A stretch of 64,000 nucleotides of DNA from Gallaecimonas mangrovi (lineage in GTDB: Bacteria; Pseudomonadota; Gammaproteobacteria; Enterobacterales; Gallaecimonadaceae): positions 441,501 through 505,500 of the forward strand of contig NZ_CP031416.1 of the NCBI RefSeq assembly GCF_003367375.1, read 5' to 3'. A model generated the notes under the pieces. The model worked only from the letters and a program-made list of their open reading frames with translations, did no database searches and was not told the DNA's origin. Positions within the stretch are counted from its first letter, which is position 1. Each line of letters opens with the position of its first letter. The position numbers and the translations under genes were made by a program. Shown piece by piece: positions 36,850 to 46,477 of this stretch.

Positions 36850-38200
36850 TGACAAGTGGTCATTGGATACCCAAAGCCAGTTGATGCAAACCCAGCTTCG
36901 CTACCACCGGGTGTTGCTGTGGATCTTGGGTCTGTTGATGTTGTGCTTTGTGCTTTGGGCGACGTTTTCCAAACTGGATGAAGTGGCCAGAGGTGATGGC
37001 AAAATCATCCCGTCACAACAGTTGCAGGTTGTACAAAGTGTCGACGGCGGGGTGGTTGAGGCCATCTATGTTCATGAAGGGCAGATGGTTGAAGCCGGGC
37101 AAGCGTTGCTAAGGATAAACGATGTGCGCTTTCAGTCTGATTACCGCCAAAAAGAGCGGGAGCTGGTTGGGCTAAAAAGTGCAGCGGTGCGTTTAGAAGC
37201 GGAACTTAGCAGTGTTGAGGTCAAGAACGATGAAACCTGGCCCAAACAGATTGCCATTACCGCCAGAACCCTCGATTTTCCCGAAAAATTGTCGGCCAAC
37301 TACGGCGACCTGGTGCACCGGCAAACTTCTGAATATCACGACCGCCTGAACAACCTGCGTAACCAGATTGCTATGTTGTCTGAGCAAATTACCCAGCGTC
37401 AGCAAGAGCTTTCGGAACTAGACGCCAAAATTGCCCACCAACAGCAAAGCCTGAGCTTAGCGGTTAAAGAGTTAAGCCTGACCGAGCCTTTGGCTGCGCA
37501 AGGGGTGGTGTCAGAGGTGGAGATTTTAAAACTTCGCCGTCAAGTCAACGACATGCGGGGCGACTTAGCGGTAGCCAAAGCCAACCGTCCTAAAGTGATT
37601 GCCGCCAGAGAAGAGGCCATTTTCAAAAGACGCGATGCCGCGTTGGAGTTTCGCACCAAGGTTCAAGAAGATTTACGCCGCACTGAGTTGCAACTCAATT
37701 CCCAGCAAGAGTCAACGGCTGGCCTAGAAGACCGGGTTGCCCGCACGCAACTTGTCTCACCGGTAAAAGGCATTATCAAAACCCTGCATGTTAATACCGT
37801 TGGGGCGGTGGTACAGGCCGCCACGCCGGTTGTTGAAATTGTACCAATGGATGGCCAGTTGCTGGTGGAAGCGAAAGTCAGCCCGCGTGACATCGCCTTT
37901 TTACGCCCAGGACAACAGGCTGAGGTCAGGCTCAGTGCTTACGACTTCACTATTTATGGCGGCTTAAAAGGCACCTTGGATCATATCAGTGCCGATTCAC
38001 TGGTCGACGATGATGGCAACGCCTATTACTTGATAAGAGTGCGTACCGACAAACCGTATTTAGAACGTAACAACAAAGAACTACCCATCATCCCTGGCAT
38101 GTTGACACAAGTCGATGTGATCACCGGGGAGCACACCATACTCGATTACCTACTGAAACCAATCAAACGAGCGCAAAGCACTGCGCTACGAGAAAGATGA
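36842..38200 (+). CDS. lapC: Type I secretion membrane fusion protein (LapC-type, HlyD family)
   Basis: Periplasmic adaptor of 452 aa linking the ABC exporter to the outer membrane channel. A cytoplasmic N-terminus and one transmembrane helix (about 22-42) are followed by the lipoyl half motif (VVQSVDGGVVEAIYVHEGQMVEAGQ, in part), a long Gln/Glu/Arg-rich coiled coil and the closing lipoyl/beta-barrel part (SPVKGIIKTLHVNTVGAVV). ATG 36842 overlaps the lapB end and lies close behind a G-rich box. Confidence 0.92.
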   Translation: MSSDKWSLDTQSQLMQTQLRYHRVLLWILGLLMLCFVLWATFSKLDEVARGDGKIIPSQQLQVVQSVDGGVVEAIYVHEGQMVEAGQALLRINDVRFQSDYRQKERELVGLKSAAVRLEAELSSVEVKNDETWPKQIAITARTLDFPEKLSANYGDLVHRQTSEYHDRLNNLRNQIAMLSEQITQRQQELSELDAKIAHQQQSLSLAVKELSLTEPLAAQGVVSEVEILKLRRQVNDMRGDLAVAKANRPKVIAAREEAIFKRRDAALEFRTKVQEDLRRTELQLNSQQESTAGLEDRVARTQLVSPVKGIIKTLHVNTVGAVVQAATPVVEIVPMDGQLLVEAKVSPRDIAFLRPGQQAEVRLSAYDFTIYGGLKGTLDHISADSLVDDDGNAYYLIRVRTDKPYLERNNKELPIIPGMLTQVDVITGEHTILDYLLKPIKRAQSTALRER

Positions 38201-38227
38201 AGGGATACACAAATAAGAGGGGGTTGT

Positions 38228-39550
38228 ATGAAAGGCACGTTAAGGTCGTTCACGCTTGCCATCCTAGTCAGCGGTATATCTGCACAAGGAATGGCAGCGT
38301 CGTTGGAACAAACTGTGGCGGACACTTTGCAGACGCATCCGGATCTGCGAGTGGTGTTTTCACGTTACAAAGCTTACGAAGAACAAATGAAACAAGCGCG
38401 GGGTGGCTACTACCCGCAAGTGGATTTTAACGCGGGTTACGGTTACGAAAATGCCGACAGTCCGACAACACGTTCTATTACCGGTGGCCACGATCAAGAG
38501 TTAAGAAGGGGCGAAGCATCTTTGTCTCTGCGCCAGCTGTTATTCGATGGTTTCAGGGTGTCATCCGAAGTGCACCGCCTGACCAACGAAATGCAAGCAG
38601 AGCAATATTCGTTGTTGTCGTCCGCTGAAAATACGGCGTTAGATGTATCTAAGGTTTATCTGGACGTGCTGCGTAAAAAATCCATTCTGGAACTGGCTCG
38701 ACGCAACTTGGATGCTCACCAGAAAATTTTTGACAGTATTCGCCAACGTACCGAGTCCGGTGTGGGTTCCAGCTCCGACCTTTCGCAAATCAGCGGCCGT
38801 TTAGCCAGGGCGCAAGCGAATGTGATGGCGGCGGAAAATAACTATGAAGACTCGGTTGCCAGCTATATCCGCGAGGTCAATGTGCAGCCCGAAAACCTGG
38901 TTATTCCGGTTCCCGATGCTGACATGTTGCCGGTGTCATTGGATGCGGGTTTAGAGGAAGCGAAGAAAAATCACCCACTGCTTAAATCCAGCCACTTTGA
39001 TGTGGAAGCAGCCATGGCTGAAAAAGAAGGTGCCAAGGCGGCTTACTATCCCAACTTTTATCTGGAAGTAGAGCAGACCGCCAACAATAACCTTGATGGT
39101 TATGAAGGGCATAACAACGATCTGACTGCCATGGTGCGGATGCGTTACAACCTCTTTGCCGGCGGCAGTACCTCTGCCCGAGTACGGGAAACCATCTACA
39201 AAATCGGTGAGGCCAAAGAAGTGCAACAGCGTGCTTGGCGAGAAGTCGCTGAGGGCCTGCGTTTATCTTGGAATGCCTTGCAAAGCCTGGGCAAACAAAA
39301 AACCTTTATTCGCCGCCATGTGGAGGCCAGTAAAGAAACCCAAGTGGCTTATCAAAAGCAATTTAACTTAGGTAAACGCACCTTGCTGGATTTGCTGGAT
39401 ACCGAAAATGAATTGTTTGAAGCGCGTCGCGATTACTTAAACGCCGAGTTTGATGAAACGTTGGCGCGATATCGCGTGCTCAATGCCGAAGGGTTGTTGT
39501 TGGACTCTCTGAGGGTAACTCGGCCCTCGATTTGGAACAGTGAAAAGTAA
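38228..39550 (+). CDS. lapE: TolC-family outer membrane channel of the adhesin secretion system (LapE/AggA-type)
   Basis: 440-aa outer membrane efflux protein. The signal peptide ends at GMAAS near residue 24. Two internal repeats of the TolC fold are visible, with the conserved GGYYPQVDFNAGYGYE near the first strand and GAKAAYYPNFYLE in the second repeat. In Shewanella the equivalent is AggA. Here it also retains the secreted adhesin through its N-terminal plug, by analogy with LapE. Ten bases separate it from the OmpA-type gene. Confidence 0.9.
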   Translation: MKGTLRSFTLAILVSGISAQGMAASLEQTVADTLQTHPDLRVVFSRYKAYEEQMKQARGGYYPQVDFNAGYGYENADSPTTRSITGGHDQELRRGEASLSLRQLLFDGFRVSSEVHRLTNEMQAEQYSLLSSAENTALDVSKVYLDVLRKKSILELARRNLDAHQKIFDSIRQRTESGVGSSSDLSQISGRLARAQANVMAAENNYEDSVASYIREVNVQPENLVIPVPDADMLPVSLDAGLEEAKKNHPLLKSSHFDVEAAMAEKEGAKAAYYPNFYLEVEQTANNNLDGYEGHNNDLTAMVRMRYNLFAGGSTSARVRETIYKIGEAKEVQQRAWREVAEGLRLSWNALQSLGKQKTFIRRHVEASKETQVAYQKQFNLGKRTLLDLLDTENELFEARRDYLNAEFDETLARYRVLNAEGLLLDSLRVTRPSIWNSEK

Positions 39551-39559
39551 GGAGGCGCT

Positions 39560-40156
39560 ATGAAAACCCTGATCCCGATACTGGCTGCCTTCGCTTTGGC
39601 TGCTTGTTCAATGCATGACACTGTCGATTATGACCAACCTACTGCTCAGGTTAATGACTTAACCGACCCCGATACTGATGGCGTTATCAACGCCCGCGAT
39701 AAATGCGATAGCACTATCTTAGGGGCCGATATCGACAATGATGGTTGCGGCCGCAAAGCGCAAAATGTTCAACGCTTTGACCTCAAGGTGCTGTTTGCTA
39801 ACGATTCAGACTACATCGACCCCCGTTATTACAGCGAAATAGGCAAAGTGGCCGAATTTATGAAGCAATACCCAGAGACCGAACTGACCTTGGAAGGGCA
39901 TTGTTCCAAAACCGGTGGTGCAGCTTATAACGTAGCGCTTTCAAAAAGACGCGTTGATGCCGTAGCCAAGGTGCTGGAAAAAGAATTCAGCATTGCTCCT
40001 GGCCGCGTTACCACTGTCGGTTACGGCTTTAGTAAGCCGTTGGACACCTCTATGACGGAAGAAGCGCACCGCAAAAATCGCCGTGTCGTTGCTGAGTTAT
40101 CCGGTGCTCAAAACCTGCCAGTGATGAAGTGGACTATCTATACCGTTGATCAGTGA
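39560..40156 (+). CDS. OmpA-family lipoprotein with thrombospondin-3-like calcium repeat
   Basis: 198 aa. Signal with lipobox LAAC (Cys16), then acidic DPDTDGVINARDKCDST and DIDNDGC, the pattern of type 3 thrombospondin calcium repeats, then an OmpA C-terminal peptidoglycan-binding domain (TLEGHCSKTGGAAYNVALSK, NRRVVAEL). A strong AGGAGG precedes ATG 39560. An OmpA-family gene stands at the same place, between the TolC-like and LapG-like genes, in the Shewanella bpf locus. A role in anchoring or stabilising the secretion complex is an inference. Confidence 0.85.
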   Translation: MKTLIPILAAFALAACSMHDTVDYDQPTAQVNDLTDPDTDGVINARDKCDSTILGADIDNDGCGRKAQNVQRFDLKVLFANDSDYIDPRYYSEIGKVAEFMKQYPETELTLEGHCSKTGGAAYNVALSKRRVDAVAKVLEKEFSIAPGRVTTVGYGFSKPLDTSMTEEAHRKNRRVVAELSGAQNLPVMKWTIYTVDQ

Positions 40157-40175
40157 GACGGCCACTTTGTCGTGG

Positions 40176-40838
40176 ATGAAAAAGAGCTTTTGGCTGCTGG
40201 TGCTGCTACCCGGTCTGTTATGGGCCGGGTTGTCACAGCTCGACTTTACCCAGGCTCGCCAGTCGATAATGGATGTTTATGGTGAGAAGGCGGGTCAGCG
40301 TTTTGACCGTTGGCAGCAGCTTATAGAAAGCAATCAAAGCCGACCGGAAGCTATGCAGTTGCAGTTGGTTAACCAGTTTTTTAACCAGTTCTTTTTCATC
40401 GACGATATCAAGCTTTGGCGCCAAAACGACTATTGGGCAACGCCTTTGGAGTTTATTGGCGCCGATGGTGGCGATTGTGAAGACTTTGCTATTGCCAAGT
40501 TTTTCACCCTACTGGCGTTAGGTGTGCCGGAGCAAAAAATGCGTATTACCTATGTAAAGGCATTGTCGGTAAACCAATACCACATGGTTTTGGCGGTCTA
40601 CCCCACACCGAACTCGGTGCCCTTTATCCTTGATAACCTGATCCCGGATATCCGCCGGGCTGACCAGCGTACCGACCTCTTACCTATCTACTCCTTTAAC
40701 GGTAAACAACTGTGGCTTAGCAAAAGTAAAGGCAGTGGGCAGTTGGTCGGAGACAGCGGCCGCTTAAAGCGCTGGAAAGATTTGCAAGGGCGCTTTGGGG
40801 TTAACCACCTCAACAAGCCTTCTATTAAGTTGGACTAG
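40176..40838 (+). CDS. lapG: Periplasmic adhesin protease LapG (transglutaminase-like cysteine protease)
   Basis: Calcium-dependent protease that cuts the adhesin after its retention module. 220 aa from ATG 40176, with signal or anchor segment 4-19. The catalytic triad is visible as Cys101 (GGDCEDF), His136 (QYHMVLAV) and Asp153 (LDNL). Asp100 and Glu102 beside the cysteine match the calcium-binding pair of Legionella and Pseudomonas LapG. The frame is open from a TTG at 40146 overlapping the OmpA-type gene; ATG 40176 places the signal properly. LapD follows directly. Confidence 0.92.
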   Translation: MKKSFWLLVLLPGLLWAGLSQLDFTQARQSIMDVYGEKAGQRFDRWQQLIESNQSRPEAMQLQLVNQFFNQFFFIDDIKLWRQNDYWATPLEFIGADGGDCEDFAIAKFFTLLALGVPEQKMRITYVKALSVNQYHMVLAVYPTPNSVPFILDNLIPDIRRADQRTDLLPIYSFNGKQLWLSKSKGSGQLVGDSGRLKRWKDLQGRFGVNHLNKPSIKLD

Positions 40839-40847
40839 GACTCGCCT

Positions 40848-42755
40848 ATGACTTTGCAACGTCAGATCCTGTGGTTACTCAACATCAGCTTCCTGGTGGT
40901 CGTGCTGGTGGTGTTTTCTGTGCAGTTTAATACCTCTCGTGATTCGATTGACCGGCAGATGGAAACCGATGTGCAAAACGCTTCCACTGCCCTGGGGCTG
41001 ACATTAACCGCATTTTTGGATAAACAGGACAGAGGTGCGGTAGATACCGTACTGCAAGCGGTATTTGATGCCGGCTTTTACAGTGAAATTCGTCTTGATT
41101 GGTACGCCAAGGGCGAAGTTATTGCCAAGAAGCAAGAGCCACGAGCCGTAGACGTACCCAATTGGTTTATGAATTTACCCCTGTTTGAGGCGGTATCACA
41201 GGAACAAGTGGTGACCTCTGGCTGGCTGCAAGTGGCCAATCTTACGGTGGTGGGGAACCCGGCGGTTGCCTATCAGGCGCTATGGCGCACCGGTGTACAA
41301 CTGCTCGCCACATTAAGTCTGGTGTACTTCATTTTATTGCTGACGGTTTGGCGCGGGCTGCGGTTAGTGATGAAACCACTACACGCCATTGTGGTGCAGG
41401 CCCGGCGCATTACCAAAAGGCAGTTTGGTAACCCCATTTCTGAGCCAAGAACCCGGGAACTAAAAACGGTGGTGATGGCTATTAACGAAATGACCGACAG
41501 GGTCAAACTGATGTTTGAAGGCCAGGACGAACAGATTGGCCGATTGCGCCTGGCTACCCAGACCGACCCGGTGTCCGGACTTTCCAACCGCACCCATCTC
41601 CTATCGCACATCAGTGCCTGGCTTTCTGAGCCCGGCACCGGTGGCCTGATGCTGATGGACATTAAGTGGCTAGACGCCTTGCGTTTACAGCAAGGCTATA
41701 AAGCCAGAGATGACTTAATTAAAGCCTTAGCCGAGCGCTTTAAAAGCCTTTGTGTTAAAGGTAGCCGCTGCGTTTTCGCCAGGATCAGCCATACCGAATT
41801 TGCCGCCCTTTGTGCCAGTGCTGATGAACGGCAAATGCATGAATGGCTGGAGCAGGTTCACCAGGAACTGGTTGCGTTCTCTGTGCAACAAGGGCAAGGC
41901 GGTGGCGACTTTGCTTTGGCAGTGGTGCCAAGAGGCGAGCATCTCTCTGCATCAAGCATCCTCAGCAGTGCTGACGGGGCTCTGCACCAAGCTTGGCAGA
42001 ACCATCCGCACCTCTTTATGGCTAAGGCCAAGGGTAGCGAAGCGCCCAGCCAGGAAAATTGGCGAGATGCGGTGAACGAAGCCATAGAGCACCAAAAATT
42101 TGGGGTGATGCGCCAGGAAGTGATGGCCTTGGAAGGTGGTAAAAAGTTGCAGCTGGAGTGGTTTGCGACCTTATCCCTCGCCGGCCGTCAGTATTCGGCC
42201 GGGGCTTTTTTGGCGTTTGTAGACCAATTTAACCTAGGGCAGGCGATGGATTTGGCGATTTTTAATAATCTCTTAAGCCGCGGCTTGTTCCATAACAACT
42301 TGCTTAATGTGGTTAACCTGACCCTGGCATCGGTACGGGACCCGGATCCATTGTTAGCATCATTGGATTCCTATACGCATGATTTTCCGCTGGCTTTCGA
42401 GATTAGCGAAGAAATAGCGCTCGCCGACCCCGCAGCAGTTAAAGCCTTTGTTGAGCAACTTAGAATACGCGGTTTAGGGTTAGGGGTTGACCATGTAGGG
42501 CGGCATATAGAGTCGCTCAGGTATCTTCACGATTTGGCGCCTGACCATATCAAGCTAGACCAAAGCCTGGCTTGCTATGGAGAAAATGAGGAAGTCGGTC
42601 GAGAGGTGATCCGTGCGTTGGCGAAGATTGGCCAAAGCCTTAAGATACAAGTGATTGCAACACGGGTGGAAAAGGGCGAGCAGCTTGCGATATTGCAAGA
42701 ATTGGGCGTTCACGGCTATCAAGGTTACTTGATGCCCCCGACGGCAGTGTCTTAA
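40848..42755 (+). CDS. lapD: c-di-GMP receptor LapD (degenerate GGDEF-EAL)
   Basis: Inner-membrane receptor of 635 aa that captures LapG when c-di-GMP is high. Layout: TM1 (about 8-26), a periplasmic domain (27-148), TM2 (about 150-168), HAMP, then degenerate GGDEF (about 235-395; the active loop reads ISHTEF) and degenerate EAL (405-635; LEWFATL and IKLDQS). Enzymatic activity is therefore unlikely and ligand binding expected. Trp126 in TSGW lies where Pseudomonas LapD has the tryptophan that grips LapG. It ends the operon. Confidence 0.92.
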   Translation: MTLQRQILWLLNISFLVVVLVVFSVQFNTSRDSIDRQMETDVQNASTALGLTLTAFLDKQDRGAVDTVLQAVFDAGFYSEIRLDWYAKGEVIAKKQEPRAVDVPNWFMNLPLFEAVSQEQVVTSGWLQVANLTVVGNPAVAYQALWRTGVQLLATLSLVYFILLLTVWRGLRLVMKPLHAIVVQARRITKRQFGNPISEPRTRELKTVVMAINEMTDRVKLMFEGQDEQIGRLRLATQTDPVSGLSNRTHLLSHISAWLSEPGTGGLMLMDIKWLDALRLQQGYKARDDLIKALAERFKSLCVKGSRCVFARISHTEFAALCASADERQMHEWLEQVHQELVAFSVQQGQGGGDFALAVVPRGEHLSASSILSSADGALHQAWQNHPHLFMAKAKGSEAPSQENWRDAVNEAIEHQKFGVMRQEVMALEGGKKLQLEWFATLSLAGRQYSAGAFLAFVDQFNLGQAMDLAIFNNLLSRGLFHNNLLNVVNLTLASVRDPDPLLASLDSYTHDFPLAFEISEEIALADPAAVKAFVEQLRIRGLGLGVDHVGRHIESLRYLHDLAPDHIKLDQSLACYGENEEVGREVIRALAKIGQSLKIQVIATRVEKGEQLAILQELGVHGYQGYLMPPTAVS

Positions 42756-42847
42756 GTCACGCTATTAACATCTAATCCTTTATAGGTGTTGATCTTTGGC
42801 CGCTTTCTCCTAAAGATCTCATTTCTCAGTCTTTAGTTGTAAATGTT

Positions 42848-43828
42848 ATGTCCTGCGAAACTCAGTACAATGCGCGCTTTCATGTAAAGCTGCTACATCC
42901 TCGTTACCTAGGGCATTGGCTGGGTGCATTACTGTTATTTATTTTTGCATGGTTACCGGCTGGTGTTAAAAATTGGACCGGGGCAGTGCTTGCTTCTTGG
43001 TTGAGCAAACGGCGTTTTATTCGCAAAAGAAAAAAGGTCATTCTGCTTAACCTGCAGAGCTGCTTCCCAGAACTTACTGACGCCGAACGCGAACACATTT
43101 TCCAGCAAAATGTGACGGCGTTTTGCCGCACGGTATTGAGCATGGGCGAGCTGTTTTGGCGTTCTCGCGAATATCAAATGCGGCGTTTACGCATCGAAGA
43201 CAACGGCTTGCTTGAGCAGCTGGTTGCCAACAAGGAAGCCATCATTTTCTTAACGCCTCACACCTTTGGCCTCGACTGGGCGGCCAGGGCTTTAGTGCTT
43301 TGCGGTTTTCCTTTGAGCAACATTTTCAAGCCCACCGGTAAACCGGTTATCGACTACCTGATGTTTAAAAGTCGTACCCGCTTGGGTGGCAAGCAGTTTA
43401 GCCGCGGGGAAGGGATGAATAACCTTATTCGTAGTATCCGCCAAGGCTATTCCTGCCTTTATGTTGCTGATCAGGACCACGGCATGGCTGCCTCTGTTTT
43501 TGCGCCCTTTTTTGCATCCAATAAATGTACCTTGCCAACCCTTGGCCGCCTGGCCAAGGTGTCCCGTGCCAAAGTGGTGCCCATTGTGATGGGGTATGAC
43601 GCCAAGGCTGGGCAGTTCTGTTTGCATGTGGATGCAATATTAGAAAACTTAGACGCCGGTGATGACTTAGCCTGCGCCACCACCATGAATCAAGCCTATG
43701 AAAAGCTTATCAGTTGTTGCCGGGCCGACTTTATGTGGTCATTGAAGATTTTGCGAAACCAAGACGGTTCCAGGCCCTACGATTCTTCAGGCCCGATACC
43801 GCCCTCTTCGGTACATCATGCCGCATAA
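42848..43828 (+). CDS. lpxM: Lipid A late acyltransferase, LpxM/LpxL family
   Basis: Inner-membrane acyltransferase that adds a secondary acyl chain to Kdo2-lipid A. 326 aa, with the HX4D catalytic motif HTFGLD, an N-terminal transmembrane segment (ALLLFIFAWLPAG) and the family block VADQDHG followed by APFFASNKCTLPTLGRLAK, closer to LpxM than LpxL. No clear ribosome site is seen before ATG 42848. The chain length transferred cannot be told. Confidence 0.85.
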   Translation: MSCETQYNARFHVKLLHPRYLGHWLGALLLFIFAWLPAGVKNWTGAVLASWLSKRRFIRKRKKVILLNLQSCFPELTDAEREHIFQQNVTAFCRTVLSMGELFWRSREYQMRRLRIEDNGLLEQLVANKEAIIFLTPHTFGLDWAARALVLCGFPLSNIFKPTGKPVIDYLMFKSRTRLGGKQFSRGEGMNNLIRSIRQGYSCLYVADQDHGMAASVFAPFFASNKCTLPTLGRLAKVSRAKVVPIVMGYDAKAGQFCLHVDAILENLDAGDDLACATTMNQAYEKLISCCRADFMWSLKILRNQDGSRPYDSSGPIPPSSVHHAA

Positions 43829-43856
43829 AAAAGGCCTCCAACTGGAGGCCTTTTTC
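43826..43856. terminator. Bidirectional terminator between lpxM and serA
   Basis: GGCCTCCA-AC-TGGAGGCC with A6 before and T5 after. Confidence 0.85.
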
Positions 43857-43874
43857 GTTGTGTAGCGTCGCAAC

Positions 43875-45101
43875 TCAGTGCAGTACTCGCGCTTTTAAGG
43901 TGCCAGGCACCGCTTTGAGCTTTTCTAACACATCGTCAGCGTAGGCGGCATCAACGTCCATTACCACATAGCCAATTTTTTGGGTGGTTTGCAGGTATTG
44001 AGCCGCAATGTTGACGCCGGTTTCGGCGAAAATTTTGTTGATGCTGTTGATAACGCCAGGCTGGTTCAAGTGAATGTGCAGCAGGCGTGAGCGGCCATCG
44101 TGCTGAGGCAGCGACGCTTCTGGGAAGTTAACTGCTGACAAGGTAGAACCGTTGTCAGAATACTTGGCCAGTTTGTTAGCGACTTCCACGCCGATGTTGG
44201 CTTGTGCTTCCATGGTGGAGCCGCCAATGTGGGGCGTCAGAATGACATTATCAAAAGCTTGCAATGGGCTGACAAAGGCTTCGTTATTGGATTTTGGCTC
44301 AACCGGGAATACGTCAATGGCGGTGCCCGCTAAGTGCTTACTTTCCATGGCGCTAGCCAAGGCATCGATATCAACCACAGTACCGCGAGAGGCGTTAATC
44401 AAAATAGCGCCTTGCTTCATCTGCCCAATTTCCTTGGCCCCAAACATGTTTTTGGTAGAAGGGGTTTCCGGTACATGCAGGCTGACTACGTCGGCTTCGG
44501 CCAGCAGTTCTTCCTGGCTGACCTGGCGGGCGTTACCCAGCGGCAGTTTACTTTCGATGTCATAAAAAATGACATGCATACCTAAGGTTTCAGCCAGCAC
44601 CCCTAACTGAGTACCGATATGGCCGTAACCGATGATCCCTAAGGTTTTACCGCGGGCTTCAAAGCTGCCGTTAGCGCTTTTATCCCAACCACCAACCCGG
44701 GCGGCGGCGGCTTTTGCCGGAATATTACGCAGCAGCATAATGGCTTCAGCGATCACCAGCTCGGCAACCGAACGGGTGTTAGAGAAGGGGGCATTAAAAA
44801 CCGGGATACCGAGGGATTCACACTCTTTAAGGTCAACCTGGTTGGTACCAATGCAGAAGCAGCCAATGGCACAAAGCTTTTCGGCATGGGCCAGTACTTC
44901 TTTGGTGAGCTGGGTGCGGGAACGCAGGCCAACAAAGTGGGCATCTTTGATTTTCTCGTGCAGCTCGTCACCAGCCAGCGAGGTTTTCACGTACTCGATG
45001 TTGGTGTAACCCTGGCTTTTCAGGGTATCTAAGGCGCTTTGATGAACACCTTCAAGCAGCAGGAAGCGTATCTTGTCTTTGTCGAGAGAATAGTGGGCCA
45101 T
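43875..45101 (-). CDS. serA: D-3-phosphoglycerate dehydrogenase
   Basis: First step of serine synthesis, NAD-dependent oxidation of 3-phosphoglycerate. 408 aa, the short E. coli type with a C-terminal ACT domain (LLHIHLNQPGVINSINKIF) that binds serine for feedback inhibition. The nucleotide-binding domain shows GKTLGIIGYGHIGTQLG and the catalytic His is in LTPHIGGST. Upstream of it in the same direction lies rpiA, as in E. coli. Confidence 0.96.
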   Translation of the reverse strand: MAHYSLDKDKIRFLLLEGVHQSALDTLKSQGYTNIEYVKTSLAGDELHEKIKDAHFVGLRSRTQLTKEVLAHAEKLCAIGCFCIGTNQVDLKECESLGIPVFNAPFSNTRSVAELVIAEAIMLLRNIPAKAAAARVGGWDKSANGSFEARGKTLGIIGYGHIGTQLGVLAETLGMHVIFYDIESKLPLGNARQVSQEELLAEADVVSLHVPETPSTKNMFGAKEIGQMKQGAILINASRGTVVDIDALASAMESKHLAGTAIDVFPVEPKSNNEAFVSPLQAFDNVILTPHIGGSTMEAQANIGVEVANKLAKYSDNGSTLSAVNFPEASLPQHDGRSRLLHIHLNQPGVINSINKIFAETGVNIAAQYLQTTQKIGYVVMDVDAAYADDVLEKLKAVPGTLKARVLH

Positions 45102-45205
45102 GTTTCACCTGGGACTCTTACTAAAAAAAGGCTTTCTCCTGGTGGTGGCGCGATGAGGCGCAATGCTCGCCAGGGGTTATAGACGGCCAGATGGCCGAAC
45201 TAAAG

Positions 45206-45859
45206 TCAACGAATTTTTACACCATCTTGAGTGCCAATCAGCACAACGTCAGCGCCGCGCGCGGCAAAAAGCCCATTGGTGACCACACCAACAATGCTAT
45301 TTAGCTTGGCTTCAAGGGTAACGGCGTCGGTAATTTTAAGGTTATGGACATCCAGAATAATATTGCCGTTGTCGGTAACAACACCTTGGCGATAAACCGG
45401 GTCACCGCCTAACTTCACCAGCTCGCGAGCCACGTAAGAGCGCGCCATGGGGATCACTTCTACCGGCAGTGGAAAGTCGCCCAATACGTCTACGGTTTTG
45501 CTGCTATCGACAATACAAACAAACTGCGCCGCGACGGCAGCCACGATTTTCTCGCGGGTCAGGGCGGCACCACCACCTTTGATCATGTGGTTTTTGCTGT
45601 TGATTTCATCGGCGCCATCCACATAAACCGACAACTCCGAGACACTGTTTAAATCCAGTACCTCAATGCCCAAGGCTTTGAGTTTTTCTGTGGAGGCCTC
45701 AGAGGACGATACCGCGCCTTTTATGTGATCTTTCATCGAACCCAGCGCATCAATGAAATGATTAACCGTAGAGCCGGTGCCAACACCAACAATGCTGTCT
45801 TTGACCACATAGTCCAGTGCTTTCCAACCAACGGCTTTTTTCAGTTCATCTTGTGTCAT
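45206..45859 (-). CDS. rpiA: Ribose-5-phosphate isomerase A
   Basis: Interconverts ribose 5-phosphate and ribulose 5-phosphate. 217 aa with the substrate loop [14 protein letters not shown], the DGADEIN motif and [14 protein letters not shown], all intact. The gene feeds the same pathway as tkt. The 104-base gap to serA shows no certain terminator. Confidence 0.96.
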   Translation of the reverse strand: MTQDELKKAVGWKALDYVVKDSIVGVGTGSTVNHFIDALGSMKDHIKGAVSSSEASTEKLKALGIEVLDLNSVSELSVYVDGADEINSKNHMIKGGGAALTREKIVAAVAAQFVCIVDSSKTVDVLGDFPLPVEVIPMARSYVARELVKLGGDPVYRQGVVTDNGNIILDVHNLKITDAVTLEAKLNSIVGVVTNGLFAARGADVVLIGTQDGVKIR

Positions 45860-45894
45860 TACCTGGGCTCCAAGGGAAAAGGGCAGGCATTATA

Positions 45895-46467
45895 TCAGCA
45901 ACGAAAACGTTTGATCGCTTTTGGTGTGACAATGATGCCCAGCGGTTTATCCCAGCTCTCGGCGGGTAACGCTGGGTGTTGCTGGCAGTCATGGGCAAGG
46001 CCGATGATAGGTCCTTGATAACGTTCTAAAGTGCGGTCGTAAAAGCCGCCGCCCATACCGAGCCGATGGCCGGCATCGTCAAAAGCAACCAGTGGCGTAA
46101 ACACCACATCAACCGCATGGGTTGGCACCACCTGCTGCACATCAAGCACCGGCTCGGGGATCCCAAACCGGTTTGCACTCATGTCTTGGCCGGGGCGATA
46201 GCGTAAGAACAGCAATTGGCCTTGGTGAAAGGGGTGCAGTACCGGCAGCAGCACCGACTTTGCTTGTGCCAGCAAACTGTGCAGCAGCGGTTCTGGGTCC
46301 AGCTCGCCGTCATTGGCTAAATACAGTGCCAGCGTTTTTGCTTTAGCCACTTCGGGCAGTGTTAAAGCGTGTTTCGCTGTCGCTGTGGCGGCGTTTTGTT
46401 GTTGCTGGGGGGAGAGGGCGCGTCTTTGCTCGCGAGCCCAACGGCGGATCTGGTTGCGGTCGTTCAT
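45895..46467 (-). CDS. fau: 5-formyltetrahydrofolate cyclo-ligase
   Basis: ATP-dependent conversion of 5-formyl-THF to 5,10-methenyl-THF (YgfA/Fau), 190 aa. The family motif GMGGGFYDRTL and the N-terminal RRALSPQQQQ with the basic run before it are present. ATG 46467 is the right start; the longer frame to 46536 is 6S RNA sequence. As in other gammaproteobacteria it follows the 6S RNA gene. Confidence 0.93.
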   Translation of the reverse strand: MNDRNQIRRWAREQRRALSPQQQQNAATATAKHALTLPEVAKAKTLALYLANDGELDPEPLLHSLLAQAKSVLLPVLHPFHQGQLLFLRYRPGQDMSANRFGIPEPVLDVQQVVPTHAVDVVFTPLVAFDDAGHRLGMGGGFYDRTLERYQGPIIGLAHDCQQHPALPAESWDKPLGIIVTPKAIKRFRC

Positions 46468-46477
46468 CTTAAAAAAA

